DNA of 64,000 nucleotides, taken from contig NZ_JAKFZS010000006.1 in the NCBI RefSeq assembly GCF_021654285.1, positions 62,001 to 126,000 on the forward strand. The letters run 5' to 3'. The notes beneath the pieces were generated by a model. That model was given only the letters and a program-made list of their open reading frames with translations. It made no database searches and was not told where the DNA came from. This document shows positions 35,991 to 45,046 of the stretch, one piece after another (the first letter of the stretch is position 1; the number at the start of each line of letters is the position of its first letter). This stretch comes from Pseudoalteromonas luteoviolacea (GTDB taxonomy: Bacteria > Pseudomonadota > Gammaproteobacteria > Enterobacterales > Alteromonadaceae). Position numbers and translations under genes: made by a program.

Positions 35991-38135
35991 ATGTTTTATT
36001 CAAAAGTTACGCTTTCGTTAGTACGAGCTGGTATTGCATTGGCTGTACTACCTGCTTTGGTTGCATGCGGAGGTGGCAGTGATAATAATAGCAATAGTGA
36101 TAATAACGGAGATCAAGGACAGTCGACATTACCAACCAGTGTACCTGAATTGAATTGGTTAGGTGAATCATCAGCTAAATTAAAAAAAGCATCGTCTAGC
36201 GAGTTTAGTGCACTACTAAAAAATGGTGCTTTTTTAAGTCGGGTACCAGTTAACGAAACTGATACTTCAGTGCCCGTTAATGCTTCACCCGTTTCAGATG
36301 GGGAGTCAAGCGCAGGATTTTCTTCTACTAATGTGGTTGAAGCGGGCGTTGATGAAGGTGATCGCATTGAATATGATGGGGACTATCTTTATATAGCCGC
36401 TCATTCTGAGCAAGAACTCTCGCAAAGTGCTGTATTTAGGCAGTATGTGCGTGTAATGAAGCGAACTGACCAAGGTGTCGCAGAAATTACACAAATAGAA
36501 GCCTCTGACTCGCTGTATAGTCATCAGGATTTATATTTACATGAAGGGCGCCTTGCATCGGTATTCAAATACCCAGTGCTCACTCTAGAAGGGCCTACTG
36601 ATTCCAATGAGGCTGCCTCTACTTCTCCTTCAGTAAATACATTTTCAAACACGTTTGAATTGAGTTTTGCGGATGTTAGTTCCCCTGAGCAACCACAAGT
36701 TATCAATCAGTATCGCATTGAGGGAAATATCCTTGATAGCCGAGTGATAGGTAATGATCTGTATGTAGTCAGTGAATATCATGCTGCGTTTGATACCGAT
36801 GAAACGGATGAACTGGCTATTTACCAGGCACTTTATCAAGCTAATGTGTCTGATCTAATTCCTAAAATTAAGGATTTAAACTCAGGAGAAGAGTCTCCAT
36901 TGTTTGATGCGAGTGCTTGTTACATACCAGCAGATGTAACTGAATCAGACAGTGCAAATGCAATTACGACCATCACTAAAATCTCTATGCAGAACCCTAC
37001 AAGTATAGAATCAACTTGTGTTAATGCGCCTTCTGACGGCGTTTATGCCTCTCAAGAAAGTATTTATCTGCATAAGCGTTTTTGGCCTAGCGATGAATCT
37101 AGTTTCGATGACTTATCGCAAACCGCTTTACATAAGTTTTCACTCAATGATGGGGTGGTTACCTATAGTGCATCTGGTGTGGTAGAAGGGTCGCTCGGTT
37201 TTGGCGGTAACCTGATAGGTATGATTGAACCTATTCTTGTGTCAAATGTTAGTAATGCGGCCTTCAGGTTGAGTGAATATAACAGCCAATTACGCGTTGT
37301 CACTACGCGTTTTAGCGAGTCAAAGGGCATGGTACATCAGTTATTTGTATTGCAGCAACAAGGGACTGATCTTGAAGAGATAGGACGTTTGCCAAATGAA
37401 GCCCATCCGACGCCGATAGGTAAGGTTGAGCCAAATGGTATGGTAGAGGAAAATATCTACGCGGTTCGCTTTATGGGCGAGCGAGCTTATGTGGTTACTT
37501 TTAGACAGATAGACCCGTTGTATGTATTGGATTTATCTAAGGCCGATGAACCTATTATGGCTGGTGCGCTCGAAATCCCGGGTTACTCTGCATACCTTCA
37601 CCCCGTATCTGAAGATTTGCTGATTGGTGTCGGGCAAAATGTCGATGACTTTCCATTTAATACCGCAAATGACGCATCTACTGATATAGAGCCCAATTTT
37701 GGTGCCAAAGTGAGTTTATTTGATGTGAGTGATATAACATCACCCAGTTTAATTAAAGAACATGTTTTTGCAGGTGGATATACCCCCGTCGAGTTTGATC
37801 ATCACGCTTTTAGCTATTTAAAAGTCAGCGAGCAAACGTTCCGTATGACATTACCTGTGGAGTCATGGGAGGTCACAATTCAAGATGACAATACCAGTAA
37901 TTGGGGTAACAAAAATGAGTTGGCAGCTTTTGAGGTTAGCACCGCAGATTCAGGATCTTTAACTTACATCGGTAGTAGTGTTGCAACCTATGATGAGCCC
38001 CCGCAAAGCGTTCCTTATGTGCGCGCAGCAGATGATAGAGGCGTCATTCATGGAGATACGATCTTTTATGTCCATGGAAATTTCGTCTGGTCTAGTTTAT
38101 GGCAGTCGCCTGATGTAAACGCTGGCCCTTTCTAA
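35991..38135 (+). CDS. Beta-propeller domain lipoprotein
   Basis: 714 residues. Lipobox LVAC puts the acylated Cys at 26, followed by a Gly/Ser/Asn-rich linker. 'VVEAGVDEGDRIEYDGDYLYIAA' (about 112-135) is the hallmark segment of the secreted beta-propeller family (Beta_propel, usually GVDEADIVKTDG...). Repeating strand pairs such as 'RAYVVTFRQIDPLYVLDLSK' continue to the end. It is an envelope protein of unknown function. AAGGAG precedes ATG 35991. Divergent from the mipA-like operon. Confidence 0.83.
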   Translation: MFYSKVTLSLVRAGIALAVLPALVACGGGSDNNSNSDNNGDQGQSTLPTSVPELNWLGESSAKLKKASSSEFSALLKNGAFLSRVPVNETDTSVPVNASPVSDGESSAGFSSTNVVEAGVDEGDRIEYDGDYLYIAAHSEQELSQSAVFRQYVRVMKRTDQGVAEITQIEASDSLYSHQDLYLHEGRLASVFKYPVLTLEGPTDSNEAASTSPSVNTFSNTFELSFADVSSPEQPQVINQYRIEGNILDSRVIGNDLYVVSEYHAAFDTDETDELAIYQALYQANVSDLIPKIKDLNSGEESPLFDASACYIPADVTESDSANAITTITKISMQNPTSIESTCVNAPSDGVYASQESIYLHKRFWPSDESSFDDLSQTALHKFSLNDGVVTYSASGVVEGSLGFGGNLIGMIEPILVSNVSNAAFRLSEYNSQLRVVTTRFSESKGMVHQLFVLQQQGTDLEEIGRLPNEAHPTPIGKVEPNGMVEENIYAVRFMGERAYVVTFRQIDPLYVLDLSKADEPIMAGALEIPGYSAYLHPVSEDLLIGVGQNVDDFPFNTANDASTDIEPNFGAKVSLFDVSDITSPSLIKEHVFAGGYTPVEFDHHAFSYLKVSEQTFRMTLPVESWEVTIQDDNTSNWGNKNELAAFEVSTADSGSLTYIGSSVATYDEPPQSVPYVRAADDRGVIHGDTIFYVHGNFVWSSLWQSPDVNAGPF

Positions 38136-38215
38136 ATCGCGCACATTGATGTTCCAAGCGAAATCTTGGACAGACCAAGCGCCACCTAATTTACGCAGGG
38201 TGGCGCTTTTATGTA

Positions 38216-38743
38216 TTATCGATGTGGGTTGTGCAACGTAAGTTGGAGATCATCAAATATCTGTCCACCTATTTGATAATTTTGTTTAATGACCTGAAAA
38301 ACAGTAAACCCGAGTTTGTTAAGTAACTGCTCAGATGCATTATTTCCAACCGTGACAGTAGCCAATAATGTGTCATAACCTTGATGAAGAAATGCATAGT
38401 CAATAACGGCTTTGGATGCTTCAAACGCAAAGCCATAGCCTTGTTGAGTAGGGCATAGCATGAACCCCAGCTCTGCGATATTTGGCTTGTCAGAGAAGCT
38501 TTTAAACCCATGTAAGCCGATACACTCTTCTGTATCAACTCGCTCTATGACTAGCGTGAGCCACGCATCAGTTTGTTTTTGCCAACGAGTACAGCGTTCA
38601 TCAAAAAGTGATTTCAAAGCTTGCTGTACTTGTATTTCTGCGACGTAAGCCATGACATCTGGATTTTGATTTAATCTCTTAAATAGTTGCCAGTCATTTT
38701 TAGTCAGCGGCCTAAGTCTTAATCGCGGTGTGATCAGCTCCAT
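38216..38743 (-). CDS. GNAT-family N-acetyltransferase (RimJ/RimL type)
   Basis: 175 residues: ITPRLRLRPLTKNDW at the N-terminus, 'VIERVDTEECIGLHGF', 'AELGFMLCPTQQGYGFAFEASKAVIDYAF' (acetyl-CoA loop QxxGxxxE region) and 'VGNNASEQLLNKLGF'. These mark the RimJ/L-like acetyltransferases acting on ribosomal proteins or small amines. The substrate is unknown. Probably transcribed separately, 27 bp after pxpA. Confidence 0.85.
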   Translation of the reverse strand: MELITPRLRLRPLTKNDWQLFKRLNQNPDVMAYVAEIQVQQALKSLFDERCTRWQKQTDAWLTLVIERVDTEECIGLHGFKSFSDKPNIAELGFMLCPTQQGYGFAFEASKAVIDYAFLHQGYDTLLATVTVGNNASEQLLNKLGFTVFQVIKQNYQIGGQIFDDLQLTLHNPHR

Positions 38744-38770
38744 GGTTATCCCTACTTAAAATGCAAACAG

Positions 38771-39505
38771 TTACTGTGGAGCGTTGAGCATCGTTCTTAT
38801 TTTCTCTATTTGTTTTATGGCGTGAAGGTTATCGCCGTGCACGCACAGAGTGTCTGCTGCCAGCACGAGTTTGTGCCCGCTTGCGGTTATCACGGATTGA
38901 CTGCCTGCGAGCAGCTTTACTTGCTCAAATAATTTCTCTTCACTATGCACTGCGTGAGGCTCAGAGCGAGGTGTGAGCATCCCTTCATCGGTATATAATC
39001 TATCGGCAAATGCTTCCAAGAGTAAAGTCACCTTGTATTGCTGGGCAAGGGCGCGGTGCTGCTCTGCTCGTGATGTGGCTAAAATCATTAACTTCAGATC
39101 ACTTGGGTATTGATGGAGCGCTTCCATGAGCGTTTTTAAAATGGACTCATCACGCATCATGTCGTTGTATAGCGCGCCATGTGGCTTAACATAACTGAGC
39201 GTCATTCCAGCAACTTTTGCCATCCCTTCAAGCGCTGCTATTTGATAGTGGATGCAGTTGATGAGCTCTTGTTTAGCCATAGTGAGCGAGCGGCGGCCAA
39301 AACCTTGCAGATCAGGGTAACTAGGGTGGGCGCCAAGTAGTACATTATGTTGCTTAGCAAGTGCTATCGTTTTCTGCATAACACTTGGATCACCTGCGTG
39401 AAACCCACATGCAACGTTTGCCATGTCTATGAATGGCATGGCCTCTTTATCAAGCCCCATTTCCCAAGCACCAAAGCTTTCGCCCAAATCACAATTTAAC
39501 TGCAT
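38771..39505 (-). CDS. pxpA: 5-oxoprolinase subunit A (LamB/YcsF family)
   Basis: 244 residues beginning MQLNCDLGESFGAWEMG, then 'IDMANVACGFHAGDPSVM', 'GAHPSYPDLQGFGRR' and 'VKPHGALYNDM', the strongly conserved PxpA motifs. With PxpB and PxpC it hydrolyses 5-oxoproline to glutamate using ATP. pxpB and pxpC are not next to it here; instead the gene lies 17 bp behind a D-glutamate-cyclase-family gene. Confidence 0.92.
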   Translation of the reverse strand: MQLNCDLGESFGAWEMGLDKEAMPFIDMANVACGFHAGDPSVMQKTIALAKQHNVLLGAHPSYPDLQGFGRRSLTMAKQELINCIHYQIAALEGMAKVAGMTLSYVKPHGALYNDMMRDESILKTLMEALHQYPSDLKLMILATSRAEQHRALAQQYKVTLLLEAFADRLYTDEGMLTPRSEPHAVHSEEKLFEQVKLLAGSQSVITASGHKLVLAADTLCVHGDNLHAIKQIEKIRTMLNAPQ

Positions 39506-39522
39506 GCCAACCTACTTTTTAA

Positions 39523-40320
39523 TTATTGTATTAACAGATCCATATCTGGCCTATCTGTGACCAACATATGTTGAGGACTGTTTATAATACACAATTCTGG
39601 TGCTGCACGGGTAATTGCAAGGTGAGCGGTGAGGCTGGTTGTCCAAAATACAGGTTGCTTGTCGTCTGGAATGAAAATCGGGTCGCCAAAGTTGGGCTTT
39701 TGCAAATTATTAATCCCAATATCAGCTGGGTTGCCAAAATGAACAGGAATACCATGTGGCACGCGACTGATGCTACCGGCTTGTATGGCACGAATAATTT
39801 CTTGCGTATCCATTGGCCTTAAACAGACCACTTTATTCCCTTTAAACGGCCCTACCGATTCGCTAGGTATGTTACTGATATACATGGGTAGGGTATGTGC
39901 AGGGCTGGACGTGGTGTTATCAAAGCCAAAAGTGTGTAATACATAATCAAAGGCGACATAGCTGGCAAGGGCAAAAGTGACGAAGTCATCGCGCCAGAGC
40001 TTTTCAATGTCAGTGACTTCATCTACCAGTTGCCCATCGCGCAGCACTCGATATTTAGGCACATCTCTACGTATGTCGATATTAGTTCCCAGGGCACTAA
40101 GGTGGTATTCGCCGTCGTTTACACTGGTTGCTAGTAAGGGACAACAATCATGGTTATTTTGGCAATACTTTTGAAAGTCAAAAGCATAAGCCTTAGGCAA
40201 AATCACAATGTTACATTGCGTGAAGCCGGGCACAAATCCATTGGTTGGACCTGAATAATCCCCAGCTCTGATCATTTCTCGAATCGCGTTAGGTGCCGTT
40301 AAGGACGCCTTTGGATCCAT
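39523..40320 (-). CDS. D-glutamate cyclase family protein (DUF1445, YcsI-like)
   Basis: 265 residues. 'AIREMIRAGDYSGPTNGFVPGFTQCNIVILPKAYAFDF', 'RRDVPKYRVLRDGQL', 'FALASYVAFDYVLHTFG' and a C-terminal 'VFWTTSLTAHLAITRAAPELCI' match the family once called DUF1445 and annotated as putative hydro-lyase. A eukaryotic relative converts D-glutamate to 5-oxo-D-proline. Being in an operon with pxpA supports a role in 5-oxoproline metabolism, although the bacterial reaction is inferred. Confidence 0.88.
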   Translation of the reverse strand: MDPKASLTAPNAIREMIRAGDYSGPTNGFVPGFTQCNIVILPKAYAFDFQKYCQNNHDCCPLLATSVNDGEYHLSALGTNIDIRRDVPKYRVLRDGQLVDEVTDIEKLWRDDFVTFALASYVAFDYVLHTFGFDNTTSSPAHTLPMYISNIPSESVGPFKGNKVVCLRPMDTQEIIRAIQAGSISRVPHGIPVHFGNPADIGINNLQKPNFGDPIFIPDDKQPVFWTTSLTAHLAITRAAPELCIINSPQHMLVTDRPDMDLLIQ

Positions 40321-40392
40321 ATTACCCCCACAAAAATAGACGTGATTTTATCAATGCGAGGCAGCTGTTAGGTGACGTATTACTAGTTTGGG

Positions 40393-42213
40393 TCACTTAT
40401 TATCTATGCTGACTGGCAATGTCCCATGGGCTTTTGCGTTACCAGTTATCACCTTTGCCAATGCTGTATATGCAGGCCCGCGCACATCATTTTCAATAAC
40501 TACATCCACATTATAGGCATAGCTTGCTAAAACCGCTTGATTGTACGGTGCATATTTTGCAATTTCGTATGGTGCACGCAAGCTGATAAATAAACTTTCT
40601 TTTTTATGTGTGTGTGCAAACTGCATTAGCTGAAATAATGCTTTGGGCTGTTGCTGCTTTGATACTTCATAAGACGCCAGTTCTGCCAAGTCATCCATCC
40701 CGCCAATTTCTGCCGCGCTTTGCTGAGGCGATGCATAGGCACTTATCACCCAATCAGCTTTTAATATTCCCTGTTTTGCTCGCTCTGGTTTAAAAGCTTG
40801 TAGGCTAGTAACTGAGATCGTAATATCTTTATTTATCTCAGTAAGCAAAGCTAGCTTTAAAGCCGCCGCTTTTTGTCTATCAGGCATAATTAAATGAATA
40901 TGGGCACCTTCTTCAGCTTTGATTGGCAGCAAATTTTGATTTTTCACTTCGGTTATCGCCGCAAGCGCTAATTCAGCTTCAATTTCTCTATGCTGCGGGT
41001 TGCCAAGCATACTTTTTGCGATAGCAAGACTGGGTGTTTCATTTTTGCTGAGCATGCGAGATTTGAGTTTGGCAATTCGTTGATTTGACTTGATCAGGTC
41101 ATGTTGATTTAGTTTACCCGTTTCAACTGCGTTTACGAGTGCATCAAAAAACGTGATAAATTCTGCCAAATCTTTTGGATTTCTCACCTGTATTGGCATT
41201 AGCGCAATATCCACCCCTGCATTAAAGGTTTCAATGACCGCGTCAACAGGTGTAAAGAAGTCACTGACACCAGCCATATCAAGCGCGTCAGTGATAGTTA
41301 CACCTTGGTAATTCATTTTACTTCTGAGCAAGTCATGCATAATGGCGCGCGACATCGTGGCAGGGCGAATCATTTTTTCGCCTTGTTTATTCGTCACTGT
41401 ACTGCTGTCTAATTCTGGGTATTGAATATGTGCAGTCATGATCATACCCGGTTGTTGTTGCTTGATAATCTGTGCAAAAGGGTAAAGGTCTTGGCGCTCA
41501 ATTTGTGCCAATGTATGGTCAACCCTTGGCAGTCCAGTATGGCTGTCTACATGGGTATCTCCGTGACCTGGAAAATGCTTGAGTGCAGAAATAACCCCGT
41601 GATGCTCAAATGCTTTCACTTGTGCTGCGCCTAAAAGTGCAACTCGATTTGGGTCTTCGCCAAAAGAGCGGACATTAATAACTGGGTTTAGTGGGTTGGC
41701 ATTTACATCAACAGTAGGCGCAAAGTTCACGTTGATCCCAAGGCTGCTCAGTTCCTTGGCGATCACTGTTGCAACGCTTGTAGCATACTTATCACCGTGT
41801 TTTTCATAGGTTGCACCTATGCTCATATTGCCAGTGAACGAGGTTGCTTCTGCACGGTTGATCCGCGCTACGCGTCCGCCTTCTTGGTCAATAGAAATAA
41901 ATAGTGGCGTCTCGCTGGCCTGTTGTAAGTCGGTTGTGAGTTTAATGATTTGTGCCGTTTGCTGCACATTTTCAGCAAATAAAATCACGCCACCAATATG
42001 ATATTGTTTGATGAGCGAAGCCAACTCAGGGGGCAAGGACGTCATGGGCTGACGGCATTGGGCGTCGTTTTGGCAAAAGTAGCGAAAGTCCAGCATGAGC
42101 TTTTGTCCAAGCAGCTGGCGAATATCGGTTTGGGCGCTGTTGGCGCAGGCTAGTGTACTCATTGTCATAATGCTCAATAAACCTACAATTTTGAGAGAAT
42201 TAAAAATACGCAC
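40393..42213 (-). CDS. Secreted glycoside hydrolase family 3 protein (NagZ-like)
   Basis: 606 residues. N-terminal signal ending STLACANSA (a lipobox LAC is possible). The GH3 N-terminal barrel carries FISIDQEGGRVARI, 'NVNFAPTVDVN' and KHFPGHGDTHVDSH (about 205-220), the NagZ-type motif that binds N-acetylglucosamine, and 'GVTITDALDMAGV' with the Asp nucleophile. The C-terminal ~230 residues are a second domain not found in short cytoplasmic NagZ. It probably removes terminal GlcNAc from chitin or peptidoglycan fragments in the periplasm. Confidence 0.88.
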   Translation of the reverse strand: MRIFNSLKIVGLLSIMTMSTLACANSAQTDIRQLLGQKLMLDFRYFCQNDAQCRQPMTSLPPELASLIKQYHIGGVILFAENVQQTAQIIKLTTDLQQASETPLFISIDQEGGRVARINRAEATSFTGNMSIGATYEKHGDKYATSVATVIAKELSSLGINVNFAPTVDVNANPLNPVINVRSFGEDPNRVALLGAAQVKAFEHHGVISALKHFPGHGDTHVDSHTGLPRVDHTLAQIERQDLYPFAQIIKQQQPGMIMTAHIQYPELDSSTVTNKQGEKMIRPATMSRAIMHDLLRSKMNYQGVTITDALDMAGVSDFFTPVDAVIETFNAGVDIALMPIQVRNPKDLAEFITFFDALVNAVETGKLNQHDLIKSNQRIAKLKSRMLSKNETPSLAIAKSMLGNPQHREIEAELALAAITEVKNQNLLPIKAEEGAHIHLIMPDRQKAAALKLALLTEINKDITISVTSLQAFKPERAKQGILKADWVISAYASPQQSAAEIGGMDDLAELASYEVSKQQQPKALFQLMQFAHTHKKESLFISLRAPYEIAKYAPYNQAVLASYAYNVDVVIENDVRGPAYTALAKVITGNAKAHGTLPVSIDNK

Positions 42214-42383
42214 GGCATCAAGTAGTTAATTTTTTGCTTACTGTATCATGTGAATGGCTGAGTTTAGAGGCTTAAAACTGAATTTAATGAAGTTTTTAAA
42301 CGACCTAGTTGGTACTTGTTCAAGGTCTATTTATTTTAAATGGTCTATAACTAACAATAGGAATTTGTGGGCGCGAGAGCCGC

Positions 42384-43175
42384 ATGAATAAGCAATGTTG
42401 CATATGTCTATTTTTTTGCCTTTTTAAAAGTGTCGCAAGTGATGCCCAGTGCACGTTAGTGCGTTTGTCTGGTAGTCCAGATATGCCGCCTATTAGTTAT
42501 GCCATCAATGATGAAAAACAGGTAGGAATCGGCTTTGAGTTTGTGCGTACCATTATACCCAAAGAAATCACGGTTGAGGTAACAAGACCTGCGCCAATGC
42601 AGCGCGTGATGCAGTGGGCACGTGATGGTCATATTGATATGTTTGTTGGCTTACAAAGCGATAATTACCCCAAAGATTGGTTTACTGTGTTACATCCTGC
42701 CATTACGGATTCTGCTTATGCGGTATTCTATCGTCGTGGCAAGCGCGTTATGAACATGAATAAGTTATATGGTTTGAGAGGTGCAATTTTGCGCGATATG
42801 TCGCTTAACCCAGAACCTTCGCTTAATCTTGAGATAGATAATTTACAATTACTTCGTACCGACAGTATCGCTAAAGCCATTCAATTAATTAAATTAAAAA
42901 GGATCGACTATTTTATCGCACCTCAGTGGCAAACAATTAATACGTGGTTTGAATCTGGCAAAACAGTGCCTTTGGCGATGTTACCTGAGCCTATTCAAAT
43001 TAATCATGTTTATCTGGCTTTGTCTAATTTCAGCCCCTGTTTAGATCATAAAGCCTCGATTGAACAGGAAATTGTAAAAGCAAAGCGCAGTGGTGTGATG
43101 GAAGCTCTACTAGAGCAGAGCTTCTTATATACTAAAGCAATTGATCAGTTTTATAACTTGATTGAGTCACCTTAG
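42384..43175 (+). CDS. Periplasmic binding protein of the SBP_bac_3 type
   Basis: 263 residues. A short signal (first ~20 residues, ending VASDA), then 'SPDMPPISYAINDEKQVGIGFEFVRTII', 'VMQWARDGHIDMFVGLQSD' and 'AIQLIKLKRIDYFIAPQW', the pattern of amino-acid-binding-like family 3 proteins without transport partners. It may be a sensor or scavenging protein. Tail to tail with the PstS-like gene, overlapping by 4 bp. Confidence 0.75.
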   Translation: MNKQCCICLFFCLFKSVASDAQCTLVRLSGSPDMPPISYAINDEKQVGIGFEFVRTIIPKEITVEVTRPAPMQRVMQWARDGHIDMFVGLQSDNYPKDWFTVLHPAITDSAYAVFYRRGKRVMNMNKLYGLRGAILRDMSLNPEPSLNLEIDNLQLLRTDSIAKAIQLIKLKRIDYFIAPQWQTINTWFESGKTVPLAMLPEPIQINHVYLALSNFSPCLDHKASIEQEIVKAKRSGVMEALLEQSFLYTKAIDQFYNLIESP

Positions 43176-43576
43176 AAGGACATGAGCACTTTAACATTGC
43201 CGTCGGCACTGCCACTGGTGACATATCCAATTACATTCGGGTTATCAGCAACTAACTTCATAACTTCCTGATCATTCGCCATGCTTTTCGGCGGTTGACC
43301 TTTTCCTGTAAATAAGAGTTTGGACCAATAGGCTTTCAGTTGGCTAGCACTGCGACCAACGACCTTGGTATTGAACTCTTCCGTTACTGGATTGCTGTCA
43401 ACTTGGCTAATGGGAATAACCTTGGCTGAACCATCAAAAGTTTTTAATTTACCCAAAAAGATTTGCTCAATTTTGCCTTTATCTAGCGCAGCGTTATTAG
43501 AAGGGTGGACAACCACATCAACGGCGAGAGCTGAGGTGGATAACATAAGTACAGTAGTAAGTAGTATAGCTTTCAT
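43172..43576 (-). CDS. Short PstS-like phosphate-binding-type protein
   Basis: 134 residues with a clear signal peptide (MKAILLTTVLMLSTSALA). 'AALDKGKIEQIFLGKLKTFDGSAKVIPISQVDSNPVTEEF' and 'VMKLVADNPNVIGYVTSGS' match half of a PstS-type periplasmic-binding domain; full PstS proteins are more than twice as long. Such short forms are common beside porins in Alteromonadales. It lies 12 bp behind the porin gene in one operon. Substrate not established. Confidence 0.78.
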   Translation of the reverse strand: MKAILLTTVLMLSTSALAVDVVVHPSNNAALDKGKIEQIFLGKLKTFDGSAKVIPISQVDSNPVTEEFNTKVVGRSASQLKAYWSKLLFTGKGQPPKSMANDQEVMKLVADNPNVIGYVTSGSADGNVKVLMSF

Positions 43577-43588
43577 GTTGTCACCCCA

Positions 43589-44788
43589 TTAAAAAACGAT
43601 GTCTACGCCAGCGCTCAAGACAGTAAAATCTTGGACGTTGGGGCGCGTGTCTTCACCAGATAAATACTGGAATTTGAACGCGGCATTAGAGTGAAAATCA
43701 TAGCGAACTGACACACCAATCGCATCAAACTCTCTGAGCGACAGTGTATTTCTCAATGCTTTTGCAGTAGCAAATAAGGTTGGGTGAGAGATGCCTTTGA
43801 GGAACTCTAAATCCCCTTCATCTTGAATCGATTTCTCGTGATGGACGGTAACAATTGTTTTATCCATCAAGCGATAGCCAAACGCGGTATACCAAGCTCG
43901 GTTGAAGCCATCTGATGAGTCTTCAACGCCATAGTTAGCGAATTCGAAATCAACAATAAATTTCTCATAGTCGATATGAAAGCCTGAATAACCGTATAAG
44001 CCGTCCTTACCACCCCAAATGACAGCGTTTTCGTATTCTGTAACCTGTTGCGCGGTCGCGCCCTGGCTAACGGCTAGCTCGACTGCACTTTTAGTGGCAC
44101 CTAAAATGGCATTGCTGTCGACACTACCCCCTTCAATTTCCACCATGAAGAAGCCTGCAAATACGGTCCACCAGTCTTTGCTCAACTCGACTCTGACAGA
44201 TATTTCGTCTTTAAAGCCAAATGTTTCGTCATTTTGTGTTGCAGCAAGGAAGGTGGTGCCATCCCAATTACCATAAAGTACCTTAGTAACAAGTGAGTAA
44301 TCACCAAAAGTGAAGTTACTGTCTAAGGCTATCCCTTCAATGGTTGAAAAATCAAAACCTGCATAGACAGCTCGAGGAAGGCGACCAAAATTATTGGTAA
44401 AGCCCACGTTTTGATATTCAGATTGGTAAAAGCTTGGGTTTGCAAAGCGGCCCATGCTGATGGTGTGCTGAGGCGATAGCTCATAACTGATGTATGCCCA
44501 ACGAGCCTCAGCGTCAAAATCCTCAGTGCCTTCAGCCATAATCTGAATGGTTGCACTGAGCCCTTCGCCAAGGTCGGTTCTCGCTTGAAGTGCAAAAAGA
44601 GATTCATCTGAGAATGAGATGTCCCCATCAGCTTTGTGTGTGGGAAATGCAGATGTTCCGCCGTCACTATCCGCTGAGGTTGCGCGCAGTGATGCGAAGC
44701 CATTAAATACCACGTCTGCGTAACTGCAGAAGCTGCATGATGCAAGTGCTCCCCCAATTAACAACTTTACAGCATTATTAGATTTCAT
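43589..44788 (-). CDS. Outer-membrane porin
   Basis: 399 residues. A signal peptide (first ~24 residues, ending SYA) is followed by alternating amphipathic strands: 'VVFNGFASLRATSADSDGG', 'LSATIQIMAEGTEDFDAEARWAYISYEL', 'TISMGRFANPSFYQSEY' and C-terminal 'VLSAGVDIVF' ending in Phe, as in 16-stranded porins. Specificity is unknown. It is the first gene of an operon with the PstS-like gene and divergent from a chemoreceptor with 258 bp between. Confidence 0.82.
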   Translation of the reverse strand: MKSNNAVKLLIGGALASCSFCSYADVVFNGFASLRATSADSDGGTSAFPTHKADGDISFSDESLFALQARTDLGEGLSATIQIMAEGTEDFDAEARWAYISYELSPQHTISMGRFANPSFYQSEYQNVGFTNNFGRLPRAVYAGFDFSTIEGIALDSNFTFGDYSLVTKVLYGNWDGTTFLAATQNDETFGFKDEISVRVELSKDWWTVFAGFFMVEIEGGSVDSNAILGATKSAVELAVSQGATAQQVTEYENAVIWGGKDGLYGYSGFHIDYEKFIVDFEFANYGVEDSSDGFNRAWYTAFGYRLMDKTIVTVHHEKSIQDEGDLEFLKGISHPTLFATAKALRNTLSLREFDAIGVSVRYDFHSNAAFKFQYLSGEDTRPNVQDFTVLSAGVDIVF

Positions 44789-45046
44789 AGTTTCACCCTG
44801 TCCTGTGGTTGTATTAGGTGCAACCGACTACATGCACCACTCTAACCGTAGAACAAGATTACTTATTTACTAGTTTGTAAAAAAAATTTCCTATTACGAA
44901 GACGAAATAACTAGATTTATCGAAAATTGTCGAATAATTGGCAATTTACGTAATTTTGTCCAAGATTATATTTACAAATGTACCAAATGAAGCTGTGTGG
45001 GTTATCCCTACTGCTTTTCTAATGACGCTCATGCAGGATACTGAAC

